A stretch of 61,901 nt of DNA from Mesorhizobium sp. Lineage in GTDB: Bacteria > Pseudomonadota > Alphaproteobacteria > Rhizobiales > Rhizobiaceae. This document shows, one piece after another, positions 1 through 9,105 of the stretch (position 1 is the first letter of the stretch; each line of letters starts with the position of its first letter). The stretch covers positions 1-61,901 of the forward strand of contig SAQR01000039.1 of NCBI GenBank assembly GCA_004020365.1, read 5' to 3'. The notes below the pieces were generated by a model. It made no database searches. It was not told the DNA's origin and saw only the letters and a list, made by a program, of their open reading frames with translations. The translations under genes and the position numbers were made by a program.

Positions 1-55
1 GCCGGAGAGCACGGCGTCCAATGCCGTCAGCTACACCACGCCAGTGGGCACGATC
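1..55 (+). pseudogene. 5' scrap of a RES-type gene; inverted copy of the window's other end
   Basis: Bases 4-55 are a perfect 52-bp inverted copy of 61850-61901. Read on the plus strand they encode the same peptide (GEHGVQCRQLHHASGHD) that belongs to the partial RES-domain gene at the far end of the window. Here the similarity stops at base 55 and the frame runs into unrelated sequence, so this is only a fragment. It may be a true second gene copy broken by rearrangement, or an assembly repeat at a contig edge. Confidence 0.6.
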
Positions 56-188
56 GGTTTAAGGAAGGATACAGCGCCCAAAACGGTCTGCTTCCCTGGT
101 TCGAGTTTAAAGCGGGACCACTATCCTGCTATTATGCATCGCTTATGCTGCATGTTCCGCATCCTTCAAATGAGTGTAAGCGCGATCC

Positions 189-1175
189 GTGTCCCTGAAA
201 ACCCGACTGACCGAGCGTTTCGCCATCAGGCATCCCATCCTCCTCGCTCCGATGGGCGTGATGGCAGGCGGACGTCTTGCAGCAGCGGTGTCGCATGCCG
301 GCGGGCTTGGTCTGATCGGCGGCGGCTATGGCGATGAAGCTTGGCTGGAGAAGGAATTTGCCGCCGCAGGCAACGCCCGTGTCGGATGCGGCTTTATCAC
401 ATGGTCGCTGGCAACCAGGCCGCATCTGCTCGACCGCGTGTTGGAGCGGCAACCTGCGGCGCTCATGCTTTCATTTGGCTCGCCTGCACCCTTCGCCGCA
501 CATATCAGAGAAGCGGGAGTGCCTATCATCTGCCAGGTTCAGTCGATGTCGCACGCTCGTGAGGCGCTCGACGTCGGCGCGGATGTAATTGTGGCGCAGG
601 GCAAAGAAGCCGGCGGCCACAGCGGCCACCGCTCGACCTTCACGCTCGTTCCCGAGATTGCCGATCTCCTGGCGAAGCAGGCGCCGGAGACGCTTCTCGT
701 GGCGGCGGGTGGCGTTGGCGACGGTCGAGCGCTTGCCGCGGCATTGATGCTCGGCGCCGACGGCGTGCTTGTCGGCACACGGTTCGTTGCGACTGCAGAG
801 TCCGCCGCGCCGCGCGGATTGCAGGAGGCTATCATCGCCGCCGATGGCGATAAGACGGTCAAGACCAGAACCGTCGACGTTGCCCGCAACTATCGTTGGC
901 CGACAGACGAATTCGTCGCGCGTGTGCTGAGCAATCGATTCGTCGCCGCCTGGCATGGCCGCGAAGGTCAGTTGGCTGAAGCGCCGACGCTGGCCACCCA
1001 GAGCAGCGACTACTGGGACGCCTTTTACGCGGGCGATGCTGAGAACACCGGCGTTTTGATGGGGGAAGTGGCCGGAGTGATCCGAAGCGTGGAATCGGCT
1101 GGAGGCGTGATCGAGGAGATGGTCGGACAAGCCGAGCGGCTGCTCGCGGACGGCCCGCGAGGCATCGTCGATTGA
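189..1175 (+). CDS. Nitronate monooxygenase (2-nitropropane dioxygenase family)
   Basis: A 328-aa flavin enzyme expected to oxidise alkyl nitronates in the cytoplasm with FMN and O2. The N-terminus (RHPILLAPMGVMAG) starts a TIM barrel. The AQGKEAGGHSG stretch at residues 137-146 carries the family's catalytic histidine (H144). The phosphate-binding end GADGVLVGTRFVATAES lies near residue 200. The length is normal for the family. The start is GTG, chosen because the conserved barrel begins within 15 residues of it; there is no strong Shine-Dalgarno. It stands alone, followed by a repeat-bearing gap and an SDR remnant. The family call is firm; the substrate is unknown. Confidence 0.85.
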   Translation: MSLKTRLTERFAIRHPILLAPMGVMAGGRLAAAVSHAGGLGLIGGGYGDEAWLEKEFAAAGNARVGCGFITWSLATRPHLLDRVLERQPAALMLSFGSPAPFAAHIREAGVPIICQVQSMSHAREALDVGADVIVAQGKEAGGHSGHRSTFTLVPEIADLLAKQAPETLLVAAGGVGDGRALAAALMLGADGVLVGTRFVATAESAAPRGLQEAIIAADGDKTVKTRTVDVARNYRWPTDEFVARVLSNRFVAAWHGREGQLAEAPTLATQSSDYWDAFYAGDAENTGVLMGEVAGVIRSVESAGGVIEEMVGQAERLLADGPRGIVD

Positions 1176-1336
1176 CTGCTCAGTTTCTCTTCGAGCCTAC
1201 CTGATATTGCAGTCAACATATGACTTCACACTTCCATCTCCTCCGGCACGCCGCGCGATCGAACTGGGTGCGAGCTTGTAGGATCGCTTTCGCTGGTAGC
1301 GGATCTTATAGGGCTGAGAATTTGGCGGCCGCCTTT

Positions 1337-1386
1337 GGGTCACGGCCTGCCGTTGGGCGGCCGCGAAGGAAAGAGTAGTGAACGGG
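1337..1386. repeat. 50-bp direct repeat, copy A
   Basis: This stretch matches 13394-13443 at 47 of 50 positions in the same orientation. It lies immediately before the SDR remnant, and an open frame runs through it into that remnant. The copies are 12 kb apart and bracket the metabolic, LigD/PolX and unassigned genes. The origin is not recognised. Confidence 0.8.
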
Positions 1387-1397
1387 CAGACGTTCAG

Positions 1398-1547
1398 ATG
1401 ACGGAGTTTTTAATCGCCCAGACTCCTCTGGGACGCATGGGACGTCCGGACGAAATCGCAGCAGCGGCGCTTTTCTTGGCGTCGGAAGAAAGCAGCTTTG
1501 TAAATGGCGTCGAATTCTTTGCCGACGGCGGTATGGCGCAAGTATGA
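1398..1547 (+). pseudogene. C-terminal fragment of a short-chain dehydrogenase/reductase
   Basis: Only about 49 residues remain. They match the end of classical SDR enzymes: [21 protein letters not shown], then a [11 protein letters not shown] ending. The Rossmann fold, the YxxxK active site and roughly 200 upstream residues are missing; upstream lies the 50-bp repeat instead. An ATG at 1398 exists, but such a fragment could not be catalytic. Truncation at a repeat boundary suggests loss of the 5' part during rearrangement. Confidence 0.75.
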
Positions 1548-1825
1548 GCGTCCAAGATGCGGGCCCAGCTATTATTTTAACTAGTACTACACAAGGTAAA
1601 TGGACATGACCGAAAGCCCGACTTTGTGCTCCGAGCAGCCAGATCTTCTGCTCAAGAACCCAGATAGTAATTGGGCATCTATGGGTGGCCACCGACGACG
1701 CGCCGGTGAAAGTCTATCTGTCCAGCGCGTCTGGAGAGCGTAAGCGCCGGTTTGATGCGCCCGCACGCCAAAATCAACCCCGATACCCAGTGCCGAAGAG
1801 AACTTTCGTTCAGCAGGAGAAACTC

Positions 1826-2794
1826 ATGACAAATCTTTCGCGCAGAGCCTTTGCCTTCGCAATCCCCGCGGTCCCAGTTGCACTAGGCTCCGCTTTGGCC
1901 GCCAGCGTGAATACCGCGAAAGCGCGGACTGCCGATCCCAAAACGCTCGTCCCCTCAGCACAAATCAGGATCGGCCGCTTCACCGTAACCGCGCTGGTGG
2001 ACGGGTTTGCCGATATGCCCTTCGGCTATTTCCCCGGGAGCACGCCCGAACAAGTTGAGGAACGAGCGCAGGCGATATCGGCGGCTAAGCCCGGAGGCAT
2101 CCGGTTCGTGTTTAACCAGTATCTCGTCGATGACGGCGAGCGCCTGATCCTGATCGACACCGGCCCCGCCGGCGCGATGGGCAAAACGGGACAGCTCCCT
2201 GGTGCGCTCGAAACAATGGGAATCACGAGAGAAGATATTGGGGCGGTCATCGTCACGCATATGCATGTCGATCACCTCGGCGGCCTGGTGGCCGGTGGAA
2301 GCCGGAACTTCCCGAATTCTGACGTGTACGTCGATCGCCGTGACGTCGCGTACTGGACTGATCCCGCGAAGAGAATTTCAGCTCCGGAGTTCCTGAAACC
2401 CAGCTTCGATGCATCTTTGGAACTGGTCCGCCTCTATCCAAACCTGCAGGCAATGGATGGCGAACGTCAGATCACACCGGGCGTCTCGATCATCGACCTG
2501 ACCGGCCACACGCCCGGGCACATCGGAGTCCGCATCGAGGATGGCGGACAAAGTCTGCTGATGGTTTCGGACATGCTCTTCCCTGTTGTCCATCCCTCGA
2601 ATCCGGAGGTCGGCTTCCTGTTCGAGCAGGACCGACCGGCCGCGCAGATCATGCGCGAACGATTTTTTCCGCGTGCGGCCGAGGAAAAAGCCCTGATCGC
2701 GGCCACCCACATGCCTTTCCCAGGCTTGGGACGAATCGTGGCCGACGGCGGAAAGATGCGTTGGATACCAGCCGAGTGGGCTCATCAGGAATGA
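1826..2794 (+). CDS. Metallo-beta-lactamase-fold hydrolase with Tat-like signal
   Basis: A 322-aa protein. It begins MTNLSRRAFAFAIPAVPVA, a twin-arginine-like signal followed by an Ala-rich stretch, so periplasmic export is likely. The zinc signature HMHVDHLGG lies at about residues 145-152, with a later TGHTPGHIG motif and a third histidine region (AATHMPFPGLG) near the C-terminus, giving a di-zinc MBL-fold hydrolase. Family members include quorum-quenching lactonases and methyl-parathion-hydrolase-like enzymes; the substrate cannot be read from sequence. The ATG at 1826 follows AGGAGA and the signal peptide supports it. The last 35 bp of the conserved 3' end are duplicated at 4941-4975. Confidence 0.85.
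   Translation: MTNLSRRAFAFAIPAVPVALGSALAASVNTAKARTADPKTLVPSAQIRIGRFTVTALVDGFADMPFGYFPGSTPEQVEERAQAISAAKPGGIRFVFNQYLVDDGERLILIDTGPAGAMGKTGQLPGALETMGITREDIGAVIVTHMHVDHLGGLVAGGSRNFPNSDVYVDRRDVAYWTDPAKRISAPEFLKPSFDASLELVRLYPNLQAMDGERQITPGVSIIDLTGHTPGHIGVRIEDGGQSLLMVSDMLFPVVHPSNPEVGFLFEQDRPAAQIMRERFFPRAAEEKALIAATHMPFPGLGRIVADGGKMRWIPAEWAHQE
2752..2786. repeat. 35-bp direct repeat, copy 1 (inside the MBL-fold gene's 3' end)
   Basis: The 35 bp from AAAGATGCG to CTCATC near the end of the hydrolase gene recur perfectly at 4941-4975, after the DUF983 gene. Here the bases are coding; there they are not. The pair brackets the three-gene block between them. Confidence 0.9.
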
Positions 2795-2960
2795 GCCCGA
2801 CCGCCTGCTTTGGAGCACATCATGCCGCACCAAGCTCACCAAAAGTGCAGTGACCTACGTCAAGGAGCCGACGGCGGCGATTGGCGAAGGCGAAGCGCTG
2901 CTGTGCTGCGCAGTCCCCGCCCAAGAAACGACGGGGGAAACCAGATCCAACTCGAACTCT

Positions 2961-2996
2961 GATACTCGTCATTGATGCGTCTGACGCAAGAGTATC
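2961..2996. promoter_or_regulatory. Nested inverted repeats upstream of the AhpD-like gene
   Basis: GATACTC at 2961-2967 is mirrored by GAGTATC at 2990-2996. Inside lies the palindrome TGCGTC-T-GACGCA at 2976-2988. The site is about 95-130 bp before the AhpD-like start codon, a plausible position for a TetR- or GntR-type operator. No regulator gene is adjacent, so this is a structural observation only. Confidence 0.35.
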
Positions 2997-3089
2997 GTCC
3001 GCCTTTTCGACGTTCATCATCGTCCAGACCGGAGCATCTTATCGGGGACGAAAGGGACAGCCTTTCAAAACCAAATCAAGGAGATAGAC

Positions 3090-3635
3090 ATGTCCCGCAT
3101 TCCCACGCCCACCATAATCAACGATGCACCGGAAGCGTCCCGCCCTGTGCTTGAAGCCGTCCAGAAGCAGATCGGCTCCGTGCCGAACATCTTTCGCCTG
3201 GTGTCGAACAGCCCCGCCGCTCTGAACGGCCTGACGGCGCTGCAGGGCGCTCTCGGCAAGGGAAAGCTGGCTCCGGCCACCCGCGAGCGGAACGCCCTGA
3301 CCATGGCCGAGGCCAATGGTTGCGATTACTGCCTGTCCGCGCATACCTATACCGGCGCAAAATTCGCCAGGCTGGACGAGAGCGAAATCGAAGCGAACCG
3401 CCGCGGCACCTCGAAAGATCCAATGGCCGCCGCTGTCGAATTCGCCCGCGCCCTTGTCGACGCGCGCGGTTCGGTGGCGCCGGACGAAATCGAAAAGGTC
3501 CGCGCCGCCGGTTACGGCGATGCCGAAATTCTCGAGATCATCGCGCATGTCGCGCTGAACACCTTCACCAACTACGTCAACGAAGCTCTGGGCACCGAAA
3601 TCGATTTTCCACGTATCGATCGCCTTGCCGCATGA
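3090..3635 (+). CDS. Carboxymuconolactone decarboxylase / AhpD-like peroxidase family protein
   Basis: A 181-aa all-helical protein with the AhpD-type redox centre CDYCLSAH at C78, C81 and H85, preceded by RERNALTMAEANG. Proteins of this group reduce hydroperoxides through a CxxC pair, or act as small decarboxylases or dehydrogenation helpers; the CxxC favours redox activity. The start is certain: AAGGAG six bases before the ATG. It is followed at 72 bp by a DUF1348 gene, and such pairs are common in stress or xenobiotic clusters. Confidence 0.85.
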   Translation: MSRIPTPTIINDAPEASRPVLEAVQKQIGSVPNIFRLVSNSPAALNGLTALQGALGKGKLAPATRERNALTMAEANGCDYCLSAHTYTGAKFARLDESEIEANRRGTSKDPMAAAVEFARALVDARGSVAPDEIEKVRAAGYGDAEILEIIAHVALNTFTNYVNEALGTEIDFPRIDRLAA

Positions 3636-3707
3636 CCAACGAAGGGTGGTCGTTTCCTGCGACCACTCTCCCATCCTTTCAGCGATACACAAACAAGGAA
3701 CTTATCA

Positions 3708-4172
3708 ATGTCCCGTCCGCCGCTTCCCCCTTTCAATGAACAGTCCGCCATGGAGAAGGTCCGCCTTGCCGAAGATGGCTGGAACAGCCGCGATGCCGCC
3801 AAGGTCGCGCTTGCCTATACAGTCGACACGCGCTGGCGCAATCGCGCCGAATTCGCAACCAACCGTGCCGAGGCTGAGGCCTTCCTGACGCGCAAATGGA
3901 ACCGCGAGCTCGATTATCGCCTGATCAAGGAGCTTTGGGCCTTTCAGGGTGACCGCATCGCCGTTCGCTATGCCTATGAATACCACGACGACAGCGGCCG
4001 GTGGTTTCGTGCCTATGGCAACGAGAACTGGGAGTTTGCCGAAGACGGGCTGATGCGCGCGCGCCATGCCAGCATCAACGAGCATCCGATCACGGAAGCG
4101 GACCGGAAATTCCGCTGGCCGCTCGGCCGCCGACCGGACGATCACCCAGGCTTGAGCGACTTCGGCTTTTAA
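3708..4172 (+). CDS. DUF1348 (NTF2-like/SnoaL fold) protein
   Basis: A 154-aa protein with the tryptophan-rich features of DUF1348: AEDGWNSRD near the start, [21 protein letters not shown] in the middle and [10 protein letters not shown] near the end. The fold is a small cone-shaped barrel used as a binding or isomerase scaffold; no specific reaction is established for the family. It probably shares a transcript with the AhpD-like gene just upstream and the short gene 30 bp downstream. Confidence 0.8.
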   Translation: MSRPPLPPFNEQSAMEKVRLAEDGWNSRDAAKVALAYTVDTRWRNRAEFATNRAEAEAFLTRKWNRELDYRLIKELWAFQGDRIAVRYAYEYHDDSGRWFRAYGNENWEFAEDGLMRARHASINEHPITEADRKFRWPLGRRPDDHPGLSDFGF

Positions 4173-4201
4173 GCGAGACCTGGATCAAGGAGGTCACCGC
4201 C

Positions 4202-4408
4202 ATGGCAGGCTTTAAGCGCGATGCGAAGGCACGGCTGTCGATCGAGCTCGCGCTTGCCACCGGCCGCGATGATCCCATTTTTGCCCGGCAGCAGGAGGAA
4301 GACGCGAAGGCACGGCGCGCGACGTCAAAGAGATCCCTGCTCGCCAATGGCGCGTGGAACATCCAATGGGGAAGTGGTTCTGGCCAGTCTTTCCAGGCAA
4401 ACCCGTGA
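4202..4408 (+). CDS. Short hypothetical protein (68 aa)
   Basis: An ATG at 4202 with a very good ribosome site (AAGGAGG, 8 bases upstream) opens a 68-codon frame. It begins MAGFKRDAKARLSIELALATG and is basic. The family is not recognised. The strong ribosome site and the position 30 bp after the DUF1348 gene argue for a real translated gene. The C-terminal third looks less protein-like, so the gene may be truncated. Confidence 0.45.
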   Translation: MAGFKRDAKARLSIELALATGRDDPIFARQQEEDAKARRATSKRSLLANGAWNIQWGSGSGQSFQANP

Positions 4409-4486
4409 AGGGACGATCACTGGTGATTGAGCACGATTCAGGCCGACGCCCATGCTCGTTCAAAACGGCAATCTTGAGGACCAATT

Positions 4487-4942
4487 ATGACTGACGAATG
4501 GCCTCCACTTCAACCGGTTCTCACTGGTGTACGCGGTTTGTGCCCCCGTTGTGGGAAAGGGCATCTTTTCAACGGGTTCCTGACGCTTAAGCCTAAATGC
4601 GAAGTGTGCGATCTCGACTACTCGTTTGCAGATCCCGCTGATGGTCCCGCGTTCTTCGTAATCTGCTTTGCATGTGTGCCGAGCGTTTTTCTTGGCGTAT
4701 GGCAGCAGGTCGCTTTTGAGACACCGTACTGGGTCCATCTGCTGACCACGCTGCCCTTCATGCTCATCACTTGCATCCTCCCGCTTCGGCCTCTCAAAGG
4801 TTGGCTCATCGCGAGCCAGTATTTCTACAAGGCTGAGGAAGGCAAGATCGACCGCGATTACGTGAGGCCTCGGCACGCTTCGTCCGACGACGGCGAGGAA
4901 ATCACACCTGCTCCCGTACCAACCTCTGGCGACGACTTATAA
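4487..4942 (+). CDS. DUF983 membrane protein with N-terminal zinc ribbon
   Basis: A 151-aa protein. Two CxxC knuckles (C19/C22 in CPRCGKG and C38/C41 in CEVCDLDY) form a zinc-ribbon head. Two hydrophobic segments follow, near residues 55-75 and 82-103. This is the usual architecture and length of DUF983 proteins, which are common in alphaproteobacteria and have no settled function. The gene ends one base before the second copy of the 35-bp repeat. Confidence 0.85.
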   Translation: MTDEWPPLQPVLTGVRGLCPRCGKGHLFNGFLTLKPKCEVCDLDYSFADPADGPAFFVICFACVPSVFLGVWQQVAFETPYWVHLLTTLPFMLITCILPLRPLKGWLIASQYFYKAEEGKIDRDYVRPRHASSDDGEEITPAPVPTSGDDL

Positions 4943-4975
4943 AGATGCGTTGGATACCAGCCGAGTGGGCTCATC
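4941..4975. repeat. 35-bp direct repeat, copy 2 (noncoding duplicate of the MBL gene end)
   Basis: This is a perfect copy of 2752-2786. It overlaps the last two bases of the DUF983 stop codon and is otherwise noncoding. Similarity ends within a few bases on both sides. Confidence 0.9.
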
Positions 4976-5019
4976 CGGACCTAGGAGCACGCGCGTCATC
5001 GTTGACGATACCGTTCGCG

Positions 5020-5041
5020 GTTTCACCAACAATCGTGAAAC
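5020..5041. promoter_or_regulatory. Inverted repeat upstream of the sensor kinase
   Basis: GTTTCAC (5020-5026) and GTGAAAC (5035-5041) form perfect 7-bp arms with an 8-nt spacer, about 110 bp before the kinase start. It could be an operator or a weak hairpin; no T-tract follows. Confidence 0.35.
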
Positions 5042-5149
5042 GATCAAATGCGTTCAACGCCAAACCCACAGCCGGGGTGTTGTAGCCTTGATGTCAGGCG
5101 TATAACTAACTTCACGGGTACGGCTATTGCTACACGGCGGGCTCAACGG

Positions 5150-6232
5150 ATGACATCCGACGATAATAGGCACGAGCCTGTCGAACAATTGCTCGACACT
5201 CCCGAACTCGCGACTGCGCTCGAAAGTGAACAGTTCAAGAAGTTCCTCGACCAAGTTCCTATCGCAATTGCGGTATCGGATCTGAGGGATCGCGAGACGG
5301 TGGTCTACGCCAATCCAGAATTCGAGAAGCTTTCCGGGCTTGCCGCCGCTCGCCTTGAGCAGGAGAATTGGAAGGGGCTTTCGGGGAGTGCGGTGAAAGC
5401 GCCCTTCGATCAGCGGATCGATGAAGCGATTGTCACACAAACGGACTTCATTGGAACCTTCCGCCTCGAGCGCAAAGGCTCAGGTTCAGCGATCGTAGAC
5501 GTCTATTCGAATGTCATCGAGGACGACGATGGCAAGCTCTGCTTTCGGCTTGTCGCCCTGGTGGATGTGTCTGCCCATAGCGAGGCGGACAAACTGTCCA
5601 TTGAGGAGCGGATCCGGGAGAAAGATACGCTCCTCCGCGAGCTGCAGCACAGGGTCAAGAACAACCTGCAAATGATCACTGCGCTCATCCGAATGGAAAC
5701 TCGGAACGCAGTCGAGCCAGACAAGACGCGATTTGAGCGGCTGGCTGGGCGCGTTGACGCACTCGCGATCCTGTATCAAGCGCTGTCTGGTGAGGATGAC
5801 AAGAACGAGATCGATTTGGGCGTCTATCTGAGCCAGATAGCCTCCGCCGTGATGACCTCTCACGCGGTGGAGGGTATCCGCCTCGACATGAAGGTCGACA
5901 CCTATCCGGTTTCGATAAATGTCGCCATGCCGACAGGACTGGTTGTGAACGAGCTTCTCACAAACGCGCTGAAGCATGCCTTCAGAGGTCGGGAGGGAGG
6001 GACAATCACGCTGCGGAGCATAGTTGACGGCAATGGTTGCCGGGTCGTGGTCGCTGACGACGGTATCGGTCTGCCTGAGGGTGTGACATGGCCCGCACCC
6101 GGCAAACTCGGAGCCCTCATCGCGCGGTCGCTGACCGAAAATGCCAAGGCGCAGTTCGACGTCACCTCGGCCGTCGGTGAAGGAACCAAGGTGACCATCA
6201 TCTTCAAGCGGTCGGCTGCGGTCGCCGGCTGA
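5150..6232 (+). CDS. PAS-domain sensor histidine kinase (HisKA_2 / HWE-related)
   Basis: A 360-aa soluble kinase. The PAS domain covers about residues 30-145 (ETVVYANPEFEKLSG; the WKGLSG region resembles LOV/PAS proteins but lacks the flavin-binding NCRFLQ motif). The HisKA_2 box ELQHRVKNNLQMI puts the phospho-acceptor at H167. The HATPase_c N-box is NELLTNALKHAF and the G-box GDGIGL-like region (VADDGIGLPEG) follows. Such kinases often feed the alphaproteobacterial PhyR-NepR-EcfG general stress response, but none of those partners is adjacent. The ATG at 5150 is preferred; an upstream in-frame start at 5048 would add a Cys-rich, unlikely leader. Confidence 0.85.
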   Translation: MTSDDNRHEPVEQLLDTPELATALESEQFKKFLDQVPIAIAVSDLRDRETVVYANPEFEKLSGLAAARLEQENWKGLSGSAVKAPFDQRIDEAIVTQTDFIGTFRLERKGSGSAIVDVYSNVIEDDDGKLCFRLVALVDVSAHSEADKLSIEERIREKDTLLRELQHRVKNNLQMITALIRMETRNAVEPDKTRFERLAGRVDALAILYQALSGEDDKNEIDLGVYLSQIASAVMTSHAVEGIRLDMKVDTYPVSINVAMPTGLVVNELLTNALKHAFRGREGGTITLRSIVDGNGCRVVVADDGIGLPEGVTWPAPGKLGALIARSLTENAKAQFDVTSAVGEGTKVTIIFKRSAAVAG

Positions 6233-6899
6233 ATAGATCATGGAGCCGGCTCGAATCGCCATTACCGGCATAAACCGCCCGCGGTAGGATCTATGATTTA
6301 TCATCGGGCCGCCCGCCCTTGGCTTTTAGGGATGTTCGACTGTCGAAGACCCAGTGGAGCAGTGCCTGACGCTGGCGTCTGCGGCACCACGTCCAAAGGC
6401 TCCGCAGTGTTGGAAATAATCTGTGCGATGTGCCGCCGCCTCGCCCTCCACCGACCACCGCGCCTTGGGCGTCGATTACCTTTCGGCGGAGCATGGCCGG
6501 GGACTGCCCAATCGGTGAAGCGAGACGCACCGCCAGACCCTCTGAGAGGTCTGCGACTGAGGTCGACTGCACGAACGAATGGTGATGTGGCGCCGCCTCC
6601 CGATCCAAGGACCGTTTCGGTGTCGAGAACTGCACCTTTAACTGGGCGGGCTCGAAGGTCCGAAAATGGCGCAACTACGACCTCCAGCGTGATCGCCGGC
6701 AAGGTCTGCTTTCAGGAAGCTGCGAAGCCGATCTCTACGGCTGAGATGGGGCGCAAAGCTGACAGGCCGTTTAGGGGACCGGAACCGGAATGTCGGGCTT
6801 CTAAAGCCGATGGCAGAAAGCGGATACGCTGTGGCGGCATTTGAGGGCACGTTCCTGCTCTTGATTATTGCCAGTTAACTGTGCGCGCAAATCGGGAAA
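6233..6899. other. Gap with no supportable gene
   Basis: This 667-bp stretch has open frames on both strands, but all are Arg/Pro/Ser-rich shadows of GC-rich DNA without recognisable motifs. A minus-strand peptide near 6310-6430 (RRRQRQALLHWVFD) could be the end of a decayed gene, but no family could be assigned. Confidence 0.5.
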
Positions 6900-7058
6900 A
6901 TGGAAGTGCCGGAGGCAGGAGCACGGCCTCAGGCCGAGGCGCTAATCAAGCGGGTCGGCAATGATCGCGAAAAGCTCAATACGGCCTGCAGCGAAACTAA
7001 AGAAGTAGTCGCGCGTTGGACGCGGATAACGCTATTTCGTCTCTGGAGTATGGTTTAG
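6900..7058 (+). CDS. Possible small protein (52 aa) upstream of ligD
   Basis: An ATG frame of 52 codons ends 6 bp before the ligase D start. It encodes an Ala/Glu/Lys/Arg-rich, probably helical peptide (EAGARPQAEALIKRVGNDRE). There is no clear ribosome site and no known family. Its proximity to ligD is the only support. Confidence 0.25.
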   Translation: MEVPEAGARPQAEALIKRVGNDREKLNTACSETKEVVARWTRITLFRLWSMV

Positions 7059-7064
7059 GTCAGA

Positions 7065-8963
7065 GTGGTCAAGCCAACGTCGCGTAAGGCAATCAATGGG
7101 TCGAGCGCTAGTCAAGCGAAGTCGCCCGCTCGTGACGAGGTCACTTTAGCGCCGCCCGCTTTCCGGCCGGTCCAGCTCGCAACGCTCGTGGACACGGTCC
7201 CTGCCGGCGATCGTTGGATCCATGAGATGAAATACGACGGCTATCGTATTCTCGTTGCCGTCGGCGGTGGCGAGGCGCGAGCCTACACACGATCTGGTCT
7301 GGACTGGTCTAGCCGTTTTCCCTCGATCCTCTCCGAGGCTCGCAAGCTCAAAGTGCGCTCCGCCCTGATTGACGGCGAGGCCGTGGTTGTCGATGCGGAA
7401 GGAAGATCTAACTTCCAGGCGCTTCAGAATGCATTGAAGGGTGCCCCGGCGACTATCGACTTTTATGCGTTCGATCTGCTGCAGCTCGACGGCGAAGATC
7501 TGACAAGGCTTCCTCTTCTTGAGCGCAAGGCGAAGCTGGAGGCGATCTTGCCTGCGAAAAATCCGGTCCTTCGTTACTCCGACCATATCCTCGGCCGCGG
7601 AGAAGAGCTGCTCGATCGCTTCTGCGCAGCCGGCCTTGAGGGCGTCATCTCAAAGCTCGCGGATTCGAGTTATGTGGCGGCCCGCGGCGCAAGCTGGCTG
7701 AAGATCAAATGCATCAGGCGGCAGGAATTTGTGATTGTCGGCTGGACGCCGTCCGACAAGGTCCGCGCGTTTCGGTCCTTGATCCTTGGCGTTCATGACG
7801 GCGGCAAGCTGCGTTACGCCGGGAAAGTCGGCACCGGCTTCGATACCGCTGAACTTCTTCGTCTCTTGATGATCATGGCGCCGCTTGAGCAGAAGGCCGC
7901 GACCGTCGACGCACCACGCGCCGAAGTGCGCGGCGCACACTGGCTCCGTCCGAAACTGGTCGCTGAGATTGCCTTCACCGAAATGACAAATGAAGGGACG
8001 TTACGACATCCGAGCTATCTTGGTCTCCGCGAAGACAAGAAGCCGGAGGCGGTCGTGCTCGAGACGGAACGTCATGCAGCCGATCTCGCCGCGTCTGCGA
8101 CAACCGGCATCGCGATAAGCAACCGTGACCGCGTCATCTATCCGGAGTCCAACATTACCAAGGGACAGCTCGCCGACCATTACGCAGCGGTCGCGGCGAT
8201 CATGCTTCCTTGGGTTGGCAGCCGGCCGATCAGTCTGGTTCGATGCCCACAGGGCCGCGCGAAGAAGTGCTTCTTCCAAAAACACGACGCCGGCAGCTTT
8301 GGCGACAAAGTCCACCATGTCGGCATCACGGAGAAGGACGGGCACGAGGAACCATATCTCTATGTCGACGATGCCGACGGACTGATGACTTGCGTCCAGA
8401 TGGGAACGATTGAGCTGCATGGATGGGGGGCTCGGATCGAGGATGTCGAAAAGGCCGACCGCCTCGTGTTCGACCTCGACCCCGATGAAGGCCTCGATTT
8501 TGAGGCCGTCCGCGCCGCTGCCTTTCAGTTCCGCGCTATCCTTAAATCGCTGGGGCTTAAGACTTTCCCGATGCTGACGGGAGGCAAAGGAGTGCACGTC
8601 ATCGCGCCCCTCACCCCTGGCGCCGAGTGGCCAGAGGTGAAGGACTTCGCGTCTCGCCTGGCGCAGGCGGTCGCCCAGAGCGATCCGGCCCATTTCACGG
8701 CCGTGTTGTCAAAGGCGCGCCGCAAGGGTCGCATCTTTGTGGACTATCTACGCAATCAGCGCGGGGCGACCGCGATCATGCCCTACAGCGCAAGATCACG
8801 TCCGGGCGCCCCTGTCGCGGCACCGATTACGTGGGCAGAGATGAAGACAATAGATGCGCCCTCTCATTTCCACGTGGGCGATGCTCCTGAATTAAAGAAA
8901 CGCGCAGCATCCAAAGCTCTGGCGGGATGGGGTCGCGCTGACCAATCCTTGCCCAATCTGTAG
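7065..8963 (+). CDS. ligD: ATP-dependent DNA ligase D, ligase-polymerase form
   Basis: A 632-aa enzyme for end joining. The N-terminal nucleotidyltransferase holds EMKYDGYR (catalytic lysine K56) and DGEAVVVD, followed by an OB domain around residues 235-335. The C-terminal primase-polymerase domain (from about 350) includes ISLVRCPQGR, HGWGARIEDVEKAD, the metal motif VFDLDPDEG and KGVHVIAPL. The phosphoesterase domain of full LigD is absent, leaving the shorter ligase-polymerase form seen in many rhizobial paralogues. The start is GTG. No Ku gene is recognisable in the window, so the enzyme would need Ku from elsewhere. A PolX gene follows 140 bp downstream. Confidence 0.92.
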   Translation: MVKPTSRKAINGSSASQAKSPARDEVTLAPPAFRPVQLATLVDTVPAGDRWIHEMKYDGYRILVAVGGGEARAYTRSGLDWSSRFPSILSEARKLKVRSALIDGEAVVVDAEGRSNFQALQNALKGAPATIDFYAFDLLQLDGEDLTRLPLLERKAKLEAILPAKNPVLRYSDHILGRGEELLDRFCAAGLEGVISKLADSSYVAARGASWLKIKCIRRQEFVIVGWTPSDKVRAFRSLILGVHDGGKLRYAGKVGTGFDTAELLRLLMIMAPLEQKAATVDAPRAEVRGAHWLRPKLVAEIAFTEMTNEGTLRHPSYLGLREDKKPEAVVLETERHAADLAASATTGIAISNRDRVIYPESNITKGQLADHYAAVAAIMLPWVGSRPISLVRCPQGRAKKCFFQKHDAGSFGDKVHHVGITEKDGHEEPYLYVDDADGLMTCVQMGTIELHGWGARIEDVEKADRLVFDLDPDEGLDFEAVRAAAFQFRAILKSLGLKTFPMLTGGKGVHVIAPLTPGAEWPEVKDFASRLAQAVAQSDPAHFTAVLSKARRKGRIFVDYLRNQRGATAIMPYSARSRPGAPVAAPITWAEMKTIDAPSHFHVGDAPELKKRAASKALAGWGRADQSLPNL

Positions 8964-9105
8964 CGTCCGACGCGGGAAGAGGCAGTAAAGCCGGGATTTA
9001 AAGGGCAACGCGGCGCTCATGGCCTTGCCTGATTGGAACCTGCGGAGATCGGCCTCGTTTGGCTGAAGCCATGGCAAAATCGATCCGAGGACCGTCGCCA
9101 GTCTT

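Noticed and set aside
5094-5149. EcfG-type stress promoter in front of the kinase
   Set aside because: No GGAAC...CGTT pair with correct spacing could be found.
6293-6844. 183-codon plus-strand open frame between the kinase and ligD
   Set aside because: No motif, high Arg/Pro content, no ribosome site; a minus-strand alternative is equally poor.
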